From Ailurus styani (taxonomy: Eukaryota > Chordata > Mammalia > Carnivora > Ailuridae), in assembly GCA_002007465.1 (NCBI GenBank), contig LNAC01000340.1:1830126-1894125 (forward strand): a stretch of DNA of 64,000 nucleotides, written 5' to 3'. The notes beneath the pieces were generated by a model, which saw only the letters and a list, made by a program, of their open reading frames with translations, was not told where the DNA came from and did no database searches. Numbering within the stretch: the first letter of the stretch is position 1; each line of letters begins with the position of its first letter. Positions 32,891-43,879 of this stretch are shown piece by piece. The position numbers and the translations under genes are program-made.

Positions 32891-33103
32891 AAAATTAAAA
32901 ATAAGAAAATAAAAATAAATTAAAAATACATGTATGACTTTTACACTAAAAACTGGGAAACCTTACTGAGAGAAATTGTACAAGACTTAAATAAGTTGAA
33001 GGATCTGCTATGTTGTTATGGAGAAGAAGGCTTGATAATTTCAAAGTGTCAGTTATTCTCAAATGGATCAATAGATTCAATGATATTCCCAACAGAGGGG
33101 AAT

Positions 33104-33108
33104 GTGTG

Positions 33109-33140
<32 letters not shown>

Positions 33141-33172
33141 CGTGCACACACATGTATGAGAGAGAGAGAGAA
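33104..33172. repeat. (TG)n then GA-rich tract
   Basis: A TG array with the near-palindrome 'tgtgtgcgtgcacacaca', then 'gagagagagagag'. It lies inside the old L1. Confidence 0.92.
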
Positions 33173-33840
33173 TTAAACTGTTATTCTAACATTTATATGA
33201 GAAAGACCAAGAATAGCCAAAATAATGTTGAAAAATAAGAAAAAAATCAAGAACTTAGATTACCAGCTATCAAACCTTATTATAAAGCTACAGTGATTAA
33301 GATAGTGTGGCATTGGTGAAAGGATAGACAAATAAACACACAGAATTAAACAGATTCCAAAAACAAAGATGAAAATGCATGAGGGAGTAAAGGATGATGC
33401 TCTCTTTAATAAGTGGGACTTGCTCATTGCACATTCATATAAAAAAGAAGAAGAAGAAGAAAGAAAGAAAGCATCCTCACCCTAACTCACACTACACATG
33501 AAAATCAATTCCAGGTGTATTATAGATCTAAATATGAAAGGTAAAACGATAAAGATTTTAGGAGCTAACCTGAGAGAATATTCTTATGATCATAAGCAGA
33601 ACCATAAGGGAAAAGATGACTAATTGTACTGTGATAACATCAGGAAGGTCTGTTTCTCAAAGACAGTCCCAAGAAAATGAAAACACAGGCCACAGAGTGG
33701 AAGAAGATATCTGTGATACACACGTTCAATGGAGGACTCAAGTCTAGAATATACAGAAAAAGAAAAAAAATCTAGAAATCTCTAAGAAACAATGTTGACA
33801 TTCCAAGAAAAAAATAGAAAAATGACTTACTTGAATAGCC

Positions 33841-34165
33841 ACTTGATATGGTGACTAACATAACACAATTTAAAAAAAACAACTATGTCATATAATTTGA
33901 CTTACTCTGCACCTAGCACAGTGCCTGAGAATAGTAGATTTTGATAACTTTTTTTACTTTATTTTTTCAGTGATCCAAGATTCATTGTTTATGCACCACA
34001 CCCAGTGCTCCCTGTAATACGTGCCCTCCTTAATACCCACCACCAGGCTCACCTATCTCCCCAACCCCCGCCCCTCCATAACCCTCAGTTTGTTTCTCAG
34101 AGTCTACAGTCTCTCATGGTTCATCTCCCCCTCCGATTTACCCCAATTCACTTTACTGATTAAAA
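33841..34165 (-). mobile_element. L1 3' UTR, antisense, plus unclear flank, nested in the old L1
   Basis: 33945-34165 reads antisense: poly-T-like start, 'ccacacccagtgctccctgt', 'gtgccctccttaatacccac', 'ccctcagtttgtttctcaga gtctacagtctctcatggtt'. 33841-33944 is of unclear origin, with an L2/MIR-like scrap 'gcacctagcacagtgcctga g'. Together they separate host 'gaatagcc' from 'ggccaataagc'. Confidence 0.75.
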
Positions 34166-34239
34166 AAAAAAAGGCCAATAAGCATTTGAAAATGTGCTTC
34201 TCTTCATGGAAATGCAAGTTAATGCCCCAATGAGTCACC

Positions 34240-35190
34240 TGAGCACTGGGATCTTGGCTTCTAAATATAATTCTAAGGCTGGAGCGGGGAAAATACAGTA
34301 TGATCCAGGACTGCCTTATAGTACCAGAAATAAAAAGCAAAGGGGTAGGGGACACGTCTAAGGGACAGGGAAGCCACCTTGAAAGAGTTCCCAATAGCCA
34401 ATGTGGGGAAAATCTGAGCAACACATAAATAAGGTAGTATTAGATTATAACCCAAAGTACAAAGTTAATACACATGAGTCCATACTGATTTGAACGAATG
34501 AATGAACCCATGCATGCATGAGGAAGATACAAATGAAATTAAATTCTCCCTTCCCACCTCCCTTGAGGGTGGTTAGACTCAGTGGCTCACTTCCAAACTA
34601 CAGAATAGAGAAAGGAAAAATGGAGATTTTGCAGCGAGAAACCTAGCAAATGCTATCTTAACCAAGTGAAGGTTAACCTCATCGGTGATGTCATGTGGTT
34701 GGTATGTAGTTCCTAATTACGCTGTAATGAGAAGAGCATTTCACCTCTGTGGCATTCTTTCCAAAAATTGTTAACCCCATTCTAGTAACGACATCAGACA
34801 GACCCGGATTAGAGGATAGGTTGCAGGCTACCTTGTCAGTATTTCTCAACAGCATCAAGGTCAGAAAAACAAAGGAAAGACTGGAATTCTGTCACAGACC
34901 CGAGGAGGCCGGGGAGGCATGACAATTCAATGCAATGCGGTTCCCTGGAATGGCTCCTGGAACAGAAAGAGGAAAATAATGGAAAAACTGATGAAATCTA
35001 AATAAAGTTTGGAGTTTACTTAATAGTAATGTACCAATGTCAGTTTCCTAGCTTCGACCAATACATTATGGTAATGTAAGATGTGAACAATAGAGAGAAC
35101 CGGGTGAGGTCAACACAGGAACTCTGTGTACTATCTTTGCCACTTTTTTGAAAATCTAAAATTATTCCACAATAAAAGAGGTCCTAAAAA
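34240..35190 (+). mobile_element. L1M-type 3' UTR, nested in the old L1
   Basis: 'aatgtaccaatgtcagtttc ctagcttcgacc', 'ggtaatgtaagatgtgaaca', 'ctctgtgtactatctttgcc' and 'ctaaaattattccacaataa aag' match an ancient L1M 3' end, preceded by a long divergent 3' UTR. Host L1 sequence resumes at about 35195-35230 ('ggctaaaattagg'). Confidence 0.7.
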
Positions 35191-35555
35191 CAAACTATAA
35201 AATGCCACATCGCCCCCCCCCATCAAAGGCTAAAATTAGGAATGCAACAATGGCACAGACGACACCAAATATTTGCAAGGGTATTGGAAATACTGGGACT
35301 TTCGTACTCTATGGATGATAGCATAAACTGACACAACCACTTTGGAAAACTCAGCCAGTATCTACAAAACCTGAATACCAGGATGACTTAGGGCCCAGCG
35401 ATTTTCCTCCTAGAAGGAGGCTCAAAAGACATGCATGCATATGTTCATCACAAGGCCTGTATAAAAATGTGTTTCATAGGGCATTCACAACAGCCAAACA
35501 TTGGAAACAATACTAATATCCTCCAATAATAAAATGAATAGATAAATTGGGTTGT

Positions 35556-35684
35556 TCACCATCTCCAAAGCATCACTGAACTTAGATGGGGGAAAGCTAT
35601 CCAGATGTGGTCTTATTTTGCCAAAGATCACTGGCATCTCTTGTTGGCTACCACTTACTGAGTGCTTACTGTGTACCACTATAG
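35556..35684. other. About 130-bp interruption in the L1 3' UTR
   Basis: The L1 sequence breaks after 'gataaattgggttgttca' and resumes at 'catggaatactagacaag'. The insert contains 'ccacttactgagtgcttact gtgtacc', which resembles an antisense MIR or L2 end. Origin unclear. Confidence 0.45.
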
Positions 35685-36060
35685 CTCATGGAATACTAGA
35701 CAAGACTGACCCAAATATTGCTAACTAAACAGTATGGGTGGATTTTGCAAACATAGTCCCAAACAAAAGAAGTCAAGCCAAAAACACAAAACAAAAACAT
35801 TCTGCTTGATTTATAAAATAGGCAAAAGCAACCAATGCTGATAGGAGCCAGGGTAGTGGTCACATTTGAGGCAAGAGTGTGTAATGATTGGAATAAGACA
35901 TGAGGAAAGATTTTGGGGTGCTGGCAAAGTTCTGTTTCCTGAGCTGGTTGCTGGTGACGTTGGATGTTTGCTTTGTAAAACTCCGTCTCACTGTCCTCCT
36001 AGATCAGTGTTCTTTTCTCTATGTATGTTACACTTCCATAAAAACTTTTCTTAAAGCTAA

Positions 36061-36434
36061 AAAATGATACATAATACTTCAAACCTGTTTAATTTTAACT
36101 TAAAGCATATAAGTGCACATTCATTCACCACCCTTTTGATGTGGAGCCAAGGCTTTTCTTTGAGAACAGATCTGCTGACTGGAGCTTCTTGTCATCTTTC
36201 TTACATAAACCACACCCATAATGCATCATCTACAATTTCCAGCGTCAGTTGCTTTGAAGTAGAGTGAGACCTTAAAGACCCTTGTAAAGCAATCGGAGTG
36301 CAGAATCTTGCTAGAATTTTATGATTTCCCTGATTCTTTCATTGTCTCGACCACACCCAATTCTATAGCAAATTCTTTTTGCAATTCTCCTAAGTCTTTT
36401 CAAAGCTTTCAACTCAGCCTTCATAGAAACAGTT
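36061..36434. other. Unique AT-rich DNA
   Basis: No repeat or exon recognised. Confidence 0.5.
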
Positions 36435-36775
36435 GTCCTTTTTTTTTTTCACACTTAGTTTATTTTCGTGGATAATATTGCATTCAGTGACTAACAGGTA
36501 AGGCTGGCATAAATAGACCTGGAACCAAACAAAAATGATCCCCGATACACATACAATTCTAGATGGCAACAGACATATGTGGGTGTCCTGGACAGCAGCC
36601 CACATTTACAGGCACTTTCCATGACGTGGGCCTGCATTCATCAATGTGTTCTACAGAGGAAATCAAGAGTTTCAGTTAAACCCCTATGTCTGTTAAGTGG
36701 ATCATCTTTCACTGGGGCCACTAGGAGGGCCCCTTAATAATTGCCATCCAAGTACCTTTTTTTTTTCCCCTAAGG
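36435..36775 (-). other. Possible antisense retrocopy of an mRNA 3' end
   Basis: The + strand shows a poly-T run (36439-36450) followed directly by 'cacacttagtttatt'. Read antisense this is AATAAA, about 9 nt, then poly-A: a polyadenylated 3' end inserted in reverse. Upstream (36451-36760) is repeat-free. A 63-codon antisense frame is present, but I recognise no protein. The 5' limit and target duplication were not found. Confidence 0.35.
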
Positions 36776-36804
36776 TACACAGCATGCACCTGTTTCCTAC
36801 TTAA

Positions 36805-36890
36805 AACCCTTTAAATGTAGAGTGCCTGGTGTACATTGGGTGCTCAGTAAATAGATGCTGAATGAGTGAATGACTAAACAAATGGATACA
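36805..36890 (+). mobile_element. L2/MIR 3'-end scrap
   Basis: 'gagtgcctggtgtacattgg gtgctcagtaaatagatgct gaatgagtgaatg' is the common L2-type tail. Confidence 0.7.
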
Positions 36891-36894
36891 TTGA

Positions 36895-37320
36895 GTTGTT
36901 AGTTCCTCCAGGACAAAGGTCCAACACTTTGGCCTGTCCAGCAAGGCCCTGACTGGCCAGATCTTGCTCACCTACCTGGCCTGATCTTACATCCCCTCTC
37001 ATCCAACCTGTGCTGCAACCCCAGTGAGCATCTCATGATCGCTGACCATGGGCTTCTACACATACTGGTCCTCTGCTGGAAGAGCTCTCTTCCATTGCCT
37101 TCCATGGATGTGCCTGTGTAAGACTCAGCCATTCCTGCCTCCCCAAAGCTGTCCCTGATATATCCCAGCAGATTCCAATACCTTTGATCTCCTACTTTAT
37201 AGATCCTGCTACTGTCATGCCTTGCCCTTGCCTGTCTCTCCCATAGACAGTGCAACATAGAGAACTGAAGGTTAGAATTTAGCCTCTTTGTTTGGCTTCA
37301 TAGTTCCAGCATTTAGCTCA
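36895..37320 (+). mobile_element. L2 LINE 3' region, sense
   Basis: 'ggccctgactggccagatct tgctcacctacctggcctga', 'gctggaagagctctcttcc', 'gtaagactcagccattcctg cctccccaaagctgtccctg a' follow L2. The 96-codon antisense frame across it is a by-product. Confidence 0.75.
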
Positions 37321-37344
37321 GCCTTGGAACAGAGCTGGTTTTCA

Positions 37345-37545
37345 ACACAGGTGGGAAAGCAGGAAATCGGCTGTCCTGAGTTCAGATCCTGGCTCTGCCA
37401 CTAGATTGGGCAGATTCCTTCACCAACACTCAGTTTCTTATAAAATAGGAGTAGTGATGTCTCCCTCTCCGTGTTCCTGTGAAGACCAAATAAGATCTTT
37501 GTAAAGAGCCTGGCCCACGAAAAGCACCCAATACAGAGAATCTAA
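37345..37545 (+). mobile_element. MIR SINE, sense
   Basis: 'gtcctgagttcagatcctgg ctctgccac', 'cactcagtttcttataaaat aggagtagtgatgtctccct' and 'cctggcccacgaaaagcacc caata' are in MIR order. Confidence 0.88.
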
Positions 37546-37634
37546 AAACATGTGGGCATGCCCACTCGCAAGGTCTAACAAACTGTCCTTCTATGTTCAC
37601 CAGATCAAATGGAAGTCTGGATATGATGAGAACC

Positions 37635-37690
37635 CCCATATCTGCACAGGGTAGACACTCAATAAACGTATGCTGAGCAAATGAATAAGG
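37635..37690 (+). mobile_element. L2/MIR 3'-end scrap
   Basis: 'gtagacactcaataaacgta tgctgagcaaatgaataagg' is the L2 tail pattern. Confidence 0.6.
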
Positions 37691-37694
37691 CTCT

Positions 37695-38160
37695 TCTGCC
37701 CCTCGCCCCTTCCCTTTGTCCTGCTCTCCTCTCTGCCCTTACCACCACTTTACACATCTAGGGCCCGAGCTCTGTGAGTAATTTGAAATTAAAATCCCAA
37801 AGTTATTTTTCATAAGCAAGAACAGTTACTCCTGGGTCTGCTGGCACAGCACCCTGACAGGGGGCTGGCAACAGCCAATTCACAGTGAGCCCTGCCAGGG
37901 GGCTGTGCACATGCTTCTAAGAATAACTCAGTGTCCAAGAATTCCGCCTGTTCTATCACAGGCTGGGGCCGGCGGGCAGCTGGTTTGCATTAGCACCGAG
38001 AGCGATGCTATTCCACTACACTCTAGTGAGGCAGATGCACCTCCTTCCCCGCCTCTGGTCCTGCTCCGGGCTGCCACTGAGCAGCCAGAGCCTTCACTGA
38101 ACAGTCTTGAAAGCACCCGGAAAGGGTCTGGTTAGAGGTAAACTACAGAACAGATGAAGT
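37695..38160. other. Repeat-free, CpG-retaining block; possible regulatory DNA
   Basis: No repeat signature. A 16-bp near-repeat 'ccctgacagggggctg' / 'ccctgccagggggctg' occurs at 37852-37867 and 37890-37905. The core 'ccagggggc' is loosely CTCF-like but misses consensus positions. CpG-bearing words such as 'gccggcgggcagc' are kept. Function is inference. Confidence 0.25.
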
Positions 38161-38300
38161 TTGCCTTCTGGGTCCTTTCATCTCACATCTGGGTCATACA
38201 TCACACTTCCATTTGGGTGTCATCCTGAGTCCTCCAAACCTCCATTCAAACCTGCCCTCACAAGAGCAAGCTGATGCCTGGGATTGTTCCTGACCCTCTC

Positions 38301-38349
38301 TTCATTCATTCATTCATTCATTCATTCATTCATTCATTCATTCACTCAT
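38301..38349 (+). repeat. (TTCA)n microsatellite
   Basis: Eleven uninterrupted TTCA units (38301-38344), then 'ctcatt'. Confidence 0.97.
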
Positions 38350-38419
38350 TTCTACACTATTGATTGGATAGCAAAGCTAGATGGGACCTAGGAGTTCACT
38401 TACGGAGGCAACTCGGTCT

Positions 38420-38642
38420 ATAGTGGTTCTTAGGGTAGAGGGTCAGCACCTGCTCCTAGGGGCATTTGGAAATGTCTGGGAGCACTTATTTTTGGGGTTT
38501 CACAAAGAGAAAGGGCCCTACTGGCATATGGTGAGCAAGAACTATGGATGCAAAATGCCCTGCAATTCACAGAACATTCCCACATGATGACTTGTCCTGC
38601 CAAAAATGTCAATAGTGTCCCCCTGGCAAAACAGAGCTGCAA
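38420..38642 (+). mobile_element. MER20-like hAT fragment
   Basis: 'gtggttcttagggtagaggg', 'ggggcatttggaaatgtctg ggagcactta', 'ggccctactggcatatggtg', 'aaaatgccctgcaattcaca gaacattccc' and 'ccaaaaatgtcaatagtg' match MER20 read in the orientation opposite to its usual listing. Confidence 0.8.
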
Positions 38643-38774
38643 TGAGTTGTGTCATCCTCCACCATCCTTTTTCTTCCTCCTCCATAGCATATTGGTGATA
38701 AGCACAGGCTCCCTCATTCCTGGTCTGTACGTGTCTTATCTTCAAACATTTGAAGTGGATTTGTTTTATGGAGA

Positions 38775-39070
38775 GAAAAAGACGGGGCCATGGAGTCAAA
38801 AAGACCCGGACAAATGTTCTGTTTCTGCCACTTCATCTGTGGAAACTCAACAGATTTAATTATTCTTAGAGCCCCAAACTCATCTGTGTAATACTTCCCA
38901 CAGTATCTATGGTGATAAAGTGATTGTGAGGGCGGCCATCATTTTGCAAAATCCCTAGAAGTGAGTAATATGGCTCGGCAGTGAGAATTAAATAATAGAA
39001 CTCACACAGAGTACTGGATGCATAGCAGACATTGAATATCCTGTAGCTATTACGCGTCAAGTGGCTTGCA
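38775..39070 (+). mobile_element. MIR SINE, sense (diverged)
   Basis: 'catggagtcaaaaagacccg', 'ccccaaactcatctgtgtaa t', 'gagaattaaataatagaact cacacagagtactggatgca tagcagacattgaatatcct' approximate a full MIR. Confidence 0.6.
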
Positions 39071-40324
39071 CCATGCCTGGCATGAAATAGAATCTCCACA
39101 AATGCCCATCCCTTTCTCTTCCCCCTCCTCCCATAGATGGCATGTGACTCACTGAAAGTCATCTATGATTTGTTGGATAGGGCTCATGAAAAAGACACAG
39201 TCCCTACTTACATAGAATTTAAAAATTAGAGGTTCTGATAAGACATATACATATACTATACATGTATATATAGTATATATGATAGTGAAACAAGTATAAA
39301 ATGTACTAAACTATAAAAATTTGCAATCCACCCCTTCTGCACCTTACCTCCCACTATCCAAAAGGAATGATGTTTTGATCATTTGGTCCATTACCAGGTC
39401 TCTATCATGCTCCCAGAGGGAGTAGACAGAGGATGGTAGAAGCCATATTGTTCCAAATAAGGCCAGGTGAGGCAGAAGAAGGGAAGGCTGGACAAAGAAG
39501 ACATGACAGACGTGAGAAGGAAGGGGAGAGAATGAGAAGTATCTTGCTGGAGCAGTGGACCTTGGGGTAAGAGATCCTGTATGGGTTGTTTGGGGATTAC
39601 CAAGGTGCTAGGGTACTTCACCATCAGAGTGGCCCCAGTGTGAGCCCCTGAGATAAGGTGATGATGGGCTAGAACTCTCAAGAGATTCTCCTGAAAGATT
39701 TCTACACAACCATTGCATGCTCACAGGGTCCAGGTTCTTGCTTCCCTTCACCCAGGCTCTCAGTTCCACACCACGTCAACCCAGATCTAAAACCCAGCTC
39801 TTTCTTCAATTCCCTCCAAAACTTTCTTGCTCAAAGCTCTGTGAGAGGGGCAGACTTCCCTACATGTGTGGAGGAATCAGAGAATGGGATTATATCGACA
39901 TAGTGCCAACAACGTCAGGGGGAGCATCAGACTCCTCTTTCTAAAAGACCCTTGCCACCCACCACAGAGCAGTGTTCTTCACTGCCCAGGGGCCCCACCT
40001 TGATGGGTCTCACCAATTCCTCCCTCTCTTCCCATCCCATCATCTCACTTCTCTTCCCTTCCCCTCCCTCTCAGAAGCAGAAAACAAATGCCTCTCTTCC
40101 TCTCAGGCAGAGGACCTGAGCCATCTCCGTATGTGCCTACAAGCCCACCAAAACCCCTGCCTTTTGGGATGCCTGTCCCCTTAATAAACAAATCAGAGCA
40201 TTTTAGTCAAAGTTATTCCCACTCTTAAAAAAAAATGAAGTCAGATCACATACATTTCACTTCATTTTTTCCCATCTGCAACTTAAATAACAAATCCAAA
40301 CTGTTGAGAGAAATGAAGCATTAC
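39071..40324. other. Unique non-coding DNA
   Basis: A TATA-rich run lies at 39245-39290. Short frames at 39391-39681 and 39717-40184 are unsupported. No repeat family recognised. Confidence 0.5.
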
Positions 40325-40625
40325 GGAAATCCGGGGGGCTGGTCTGAGAGGATTTCCTGAACAAGGCTGACTTTAAGTAGACCCTTGGAAGATAGATGGG
40401 ATTTGGAAGGAACTGGAGAGGGAATCTAGAGCTATCGCAACATAAGTAAAAAATGTGGAGGCTGAATTGGCACAGAATATACAAAGGAGGGAGAGGAACT
40501 TGTTCAAGCTGAAGCCAACAATGCATTGGCTGGTAGTGAAGGATAAAAACGTGAGCACTAAGGTGGAATCATGATTGGAGAATTCTGAATGGATCAGGTT
40601 AAGAATCTCACCAAAATCTGATATC
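40325..40625 (-). mobile_element. L2 LINE fragment, antisense (diverged)
   Basis: 'gtctgagaggatttcctgaa caaggctgactttaagtaga cc' and 'ggaggctgaattggcacaga a' recall the antisense L2 'gaggaggtgacatttgagctgagacc' context. Moderately convincing. Confidence 0.5.
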
Positions 40626-41200
40626 GCCTTTGGGACAGGCTAATCCATTTTCGTGGATTTTTTTTTTCTTTAGAAAACCATATCAATGATCCTTTTAGAT
40701 ATGCAAAAGTAAAATAAGAATATCTTGGAGGAGACAGAATCCAATAGGGTAAATACATCTAATTTAGGCAAACAAGCTTAATAGCCTATTTTGTTAAGCC
40801 CAAAGCCTCTCAGAGCTATGTCTCTGTGAACGTTATTGCTTTTGGGGGATGGAAAAGTTTCTCTTCCATATGGATTTGTCTACCACACAGCTGAACATTT
40901 TTTATTCTTTCAGAGTTGGTGTTTCTCCTTCATACAGTTGTTTGCAGAAGGATCAGAGTGCAAATGGACAGTGTGCCTTCTGTCCCTTTCGCAGAAGACA
41001 GACAACAGGAAAAAGGGATGGGGTTGCCTTTTGTACAGCTCAACAAAGATCTTACGTGAGATTCATCACAACAGTGCTGTTGTTCTCATAACCTGACTTC
41101 ACAATGCTTTGCTGTAATAACACTGAACTTACCAAATAAATTCATCTTAAGAAAATAATGCTGTGTTCATTTATTTTAATATTTGAAGAATCTTCATAAA
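40626..41200. other. Unique DNA with a polyadenylation-like signal
   Basis: Two overlapping + frames (40836-41096, 40849-41091) are followed by 'ccaaataaattcatc' near 41133. No domain, splice pattern or repeat is recognisable. It could be an untranslated exon or chance. Confidence 0.3.
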
Positions 41201-41543
41201 AATGACCTTATTAATCTTTTGATAAAAAGATTCTTAGATCCTATAGCTATGATTTTTCCATACCCTTTGATTCTGGAAATAGCACTCCAGTTTTCCCTCA
41301 GAAGCCAGCCCTTTCTCCCTCTCAGGCACTTGGCCTCCATAGGAATGCTGCTCTGCCTCTGGGATACAGGGGCCAACAACAGCATTACCATTCAGGGAAT
41401 GCCTTTCCTAGCTTGGTGATTGGTGGCCTGTCCTTACTACCCAATCTGAAGTAGAAACCCAATTACTTTTAGTCATATCTCTCTATTTTAATTTTCTGCC
41501 TAGTTTTTTATCATTATGTGATGTCTTTTCTTATTGTTCACTC

Positions 41544-41545
<2 letters not shown>
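41201..41545. other. Unique non-coding DNA
   Basis: Frames on both strands at 41183-41419; unsupported. Confidence 0.5.

Positions 41546-41546
<1 letters not shown>

Positions 41547-41624
<78 letters not shown>
41547..41624. repeat. (TC)n-(TG)n compound microsatellite, 78 bp
   Basis: About 21 TC units (41547-41588) pass directly into about 18 TG units ending at 41624. It combines a polypyrimidine tract with an alternating tract. Confidence 0.97.
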
Positions 41625-41627
<3 letters not shown>

Positions 41628-41634
41628 TTCTCAC

Positions 41635-41760
41635 TTCTGGAAGGAAAGCAGGGATCGTATATGTCTTCTTAATGCTATATCCCCAGTAACCTAAAATGCC
41701 GCTTGAACGTAGAAAACAATCCATGTATTTGATGGAATGGTTTAACAAACAATGAACCAA
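41635..41760 (+). mobile_element. L2 3' end, sense
   Basis: 'ctggaaggaaagcagggatc', 'tgctatatccccagtaacct a' and 'gtatttgatggaatggttta acaaacaatgaacc' follow the L2 tail. Confidence 0.6.
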
Positions 41761-42640
41761 TGAAATAGTTCAACAGTGGAAATATAGCTTAAGTGGGTCC
41801 AAGAGTTAACTCTGGAAATGTTGTTGGCATAATCAAGGAAGAGTCATTCAATTGTCAGGCTATAAACCTAGAGCTACCACAGTCACTCAGAGTAAAGACC
41901 CCCACCCTAAGAATGAAGTCAATACCAAAGAAGATAGAAACAGGTGTAGAAAAGCAGGTTCCTGATAAAACCTGTGAGCACCTAGGTCTAGCTATGCCTG
42001 AACTCAGTTAACTCTGGATGTTTTACTATTGGGATTCACAACTATCATACTACAGGTGTGTTTGTTGATCTTGCGACAGAGCCAGACTCAGTACTACAGA
42101 GCACCATGGGACTGAGAGCAGGGGTGTAGTCTCCCTCTAAGGATAGTGTCTGCATTGTACTCTTCCCAGACATTTTTCCTGAAAAGAGGGAAAACATTAG
42201 TAGGAAACATTAGTATATACATTGTTTCCTGGGGGACCAAGGGAACAGCTCAAAACTCATGGAACAAGTACAGACACAACAGACACCGTGGCCCTGTGCC
42301 TGCAACCTATTCCACTTCCCTCCACAGGAAAACTGCCCGAAGAAGGAAACCAGACATCATCCCCTTTTATAAAGAGTGCACGGTACTTGTTTAGGATTTC
42401 TCTCTTGTGGCCCAGTGTGGTACAGAAAGTAAAAGCACCGACACATTGCCCAGCGATCTGGGTCCCAGTTCCTCCTGTTTTGCTCTCTAAACTAAGGTCA
42501 CGGAAACTTTCAATTGTCCCTTCAATATTTACCGTCCATAATCCTATGAGGGTTGTGCTTCTCTGATGCTTTTTGATGAAGACAACTGACCAAAATTCAG
42601 ATGAACTAGTTTAAGCCAAAGGGGGAACAAGGATATTTAT
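41761..42640. other. Unique non-coding DNA
   Basis: Frames at 42146-42566 overlap in two phases and show no domain. No repeat recognised. Confidence 0.5.
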
Positions 42641-42656
42641 GGACACTGGGAATCTT

Positions 42657-42858
42657 TTTTTTTTTTAAGATTTTATTTATTTATTTATTTGACACAGAGA
42701 GAGAGAGATCATAAGTAGGCAGAGATGCAGGCAGAGAGAGGGGGAATCAGGCTCCCCGCCGAGCAGGGAGCCCGATGCGGGGCTCGATCCCAGGATCCTG
42801 AGATCATGACCTGAGCCGAAGGCAGAGGCTTTAACCCACTGAGCCACCCAGGCGCCCT
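42657..42858 (-). mobile_element. Can-SINE, full length, antisense
   Basis: Poly-T/ATTTATTT tail, GA-rich body, then 'gctcgatcccaggatcctga gatcatgacctgagcc' and 'gggcgcc' (antisense) at the head. Imperfect target duplications share 'ctgggaatctt' (42646-42656 and 42864-42874). The head matches the mustelid-type subfamily. Confidence 0.96.
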
Positions 42859-42874
42859 GGATGCTGGGAATCTT

Positions 42875-43317
42875 AAGAAAAGTTTCCAGGAAGTCCAAGT
42901 TGGATTAAGTCCAAGACTAGATTACTGGGGGGAATGCCCCCAGACATTCCCTAAAACTCTGGGGCACTTCAGAGAATGAGGGTTCTCTAGCTATGGCTTT
43001 GAGCATCAAGAGATGAATCATTCTTCATATGACAGCCTGTCTCTTTTCCATACACCCTCTCATCCACTTCTGTGTCTTGGCTCCATCATCTCCGCAGGCC
43101 GGACTGGGAGACAAGAGGACAGAGGCCTGTTTGGGTGTAACACGGCCCAGGAGATGTGGTCCTACCTACTATGGGAAATAAATTTGAAATACAATATTGG
43201 AGTCAGATTGTTGAGGAAGTTTGCATTCATTCTATTGAAAATGGGTAATTATCTAAGACAGATAACACACACATCTAATATGGTATTTAAAAAATGAATA
43301 GAAACATCTTGAATAGC
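42875..43317. other. Unique non-coding DNA
   Basis: A 94-codon + frame (43013-43297) is unsupported. Confidence 0.5.
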
Positions 43318-43870
43318 ATAGTTCAATAGAAATATAATGTGAGCCACAAATGTAAATTTAAATTTTCTAATAGCCACATTACAAAAAGAAAAAGGTGGAT
43401 CTTGTTTTAATAATATATTTTATTTAACACAATATATTCAAAATTATTTCAACATGTAAATATAAGGAATTTATTCTTTATTTATTCTTTATTCTCATTT
43501 ATTAATGAGAAATTTTTCATTCTTTTTTCTCTTTTTTTTAAAGATTTATTTATTTATTTGAGACAGAGAGAGAGAGAGATCACAAGTAGGCAGAGAGGCA
43601 GGCAGAGAGAGAGGAGGAAGCAGGCTCCCTGCTCAGCAGGGAGCCCGATGCGGGCCTCGATCCCAGGATCCTGAGATCATGACCTGAGCCAAAGGCAGAG
43701 GCTTTAACCCACTGAGCCACCCAGGTGCCCACATTCTTTTTTCTCTTACCAAGTCTTCAAAACCCAATGCATCTTTTATATCTCAATTTGGCCTTGCCCC
43801 ATCTCAAGTGTTCAAAGCCATGTGTGATTAATGGCTATCATATTAGGCAGCATAAATCTCAAAGATGTTA
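43318..43870 (+). mobile_element. hAT DNA transposon fossil, split by a SINE
   Basis: 'catagttcaatagaaatata atgtgagccacaaatgtaaa', 'gccacattacaaaaagaaaa', 'atattttatttaacacaata', then after the SINE 'accaagtcttcaaaacccaa', 'gtgtgattaatggctatcat attaggcagcataaat' are in order for a common mammalian hAT-Charlie-type element. Confidence 0.72.
43534..43731 (-). mobile_element. Can-SINE, full length, antisense, in the hAT element
   Basis: Poly-T/(ATTT)n, GA-rich body and an intact antisense head. A perfect 16-bp target duplication 'cattcttttttctctt' lies at 43518-43533 and 43732-43747, indicating a recent insertion. Confidence 0.97.
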
Positions 43871-43879
43871 ATGGGAAAA

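Larger units (their letters stand above)
31375..36060 (+). mobile_element. Old L1 (ORF2 to 3' region) broken by nested insertions
   Basis: The ORF2-like pieces run in order: 'gcccagatgacttcactggt gaattcttctaa', 'caatcaatgtaatttaccaa', 'gtatccactaccagcatttt', 'actgggaaaccttactgaga', 'ctacagtgattaagatagtg tggcattggtg', 'ggccaataagcatttgaaaa' and, after an insert, 'ggctaaaattaggaatgcaa' to the 3' UTR. The reverse-transcriptase F-A-D-D box reads L-T-D-N at about 32424-32441, and stops are frequent, so it is dead. Foreign inserts are listed separately. Confidence 0.85.

Noticed and set aside
31375..36060. Possible reverse-transcriptase gene
   Set aside because: It is a decayed L1 ORF2 with an altered F-A-D-D box (L-T-D-N), many stops and nested insertions.
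38301..38349. Short regular repeat that might suggest a CRISPR-like array
   Set aside because: It is a simple TTCA microsatellite without spacers, in mammalian DNA.
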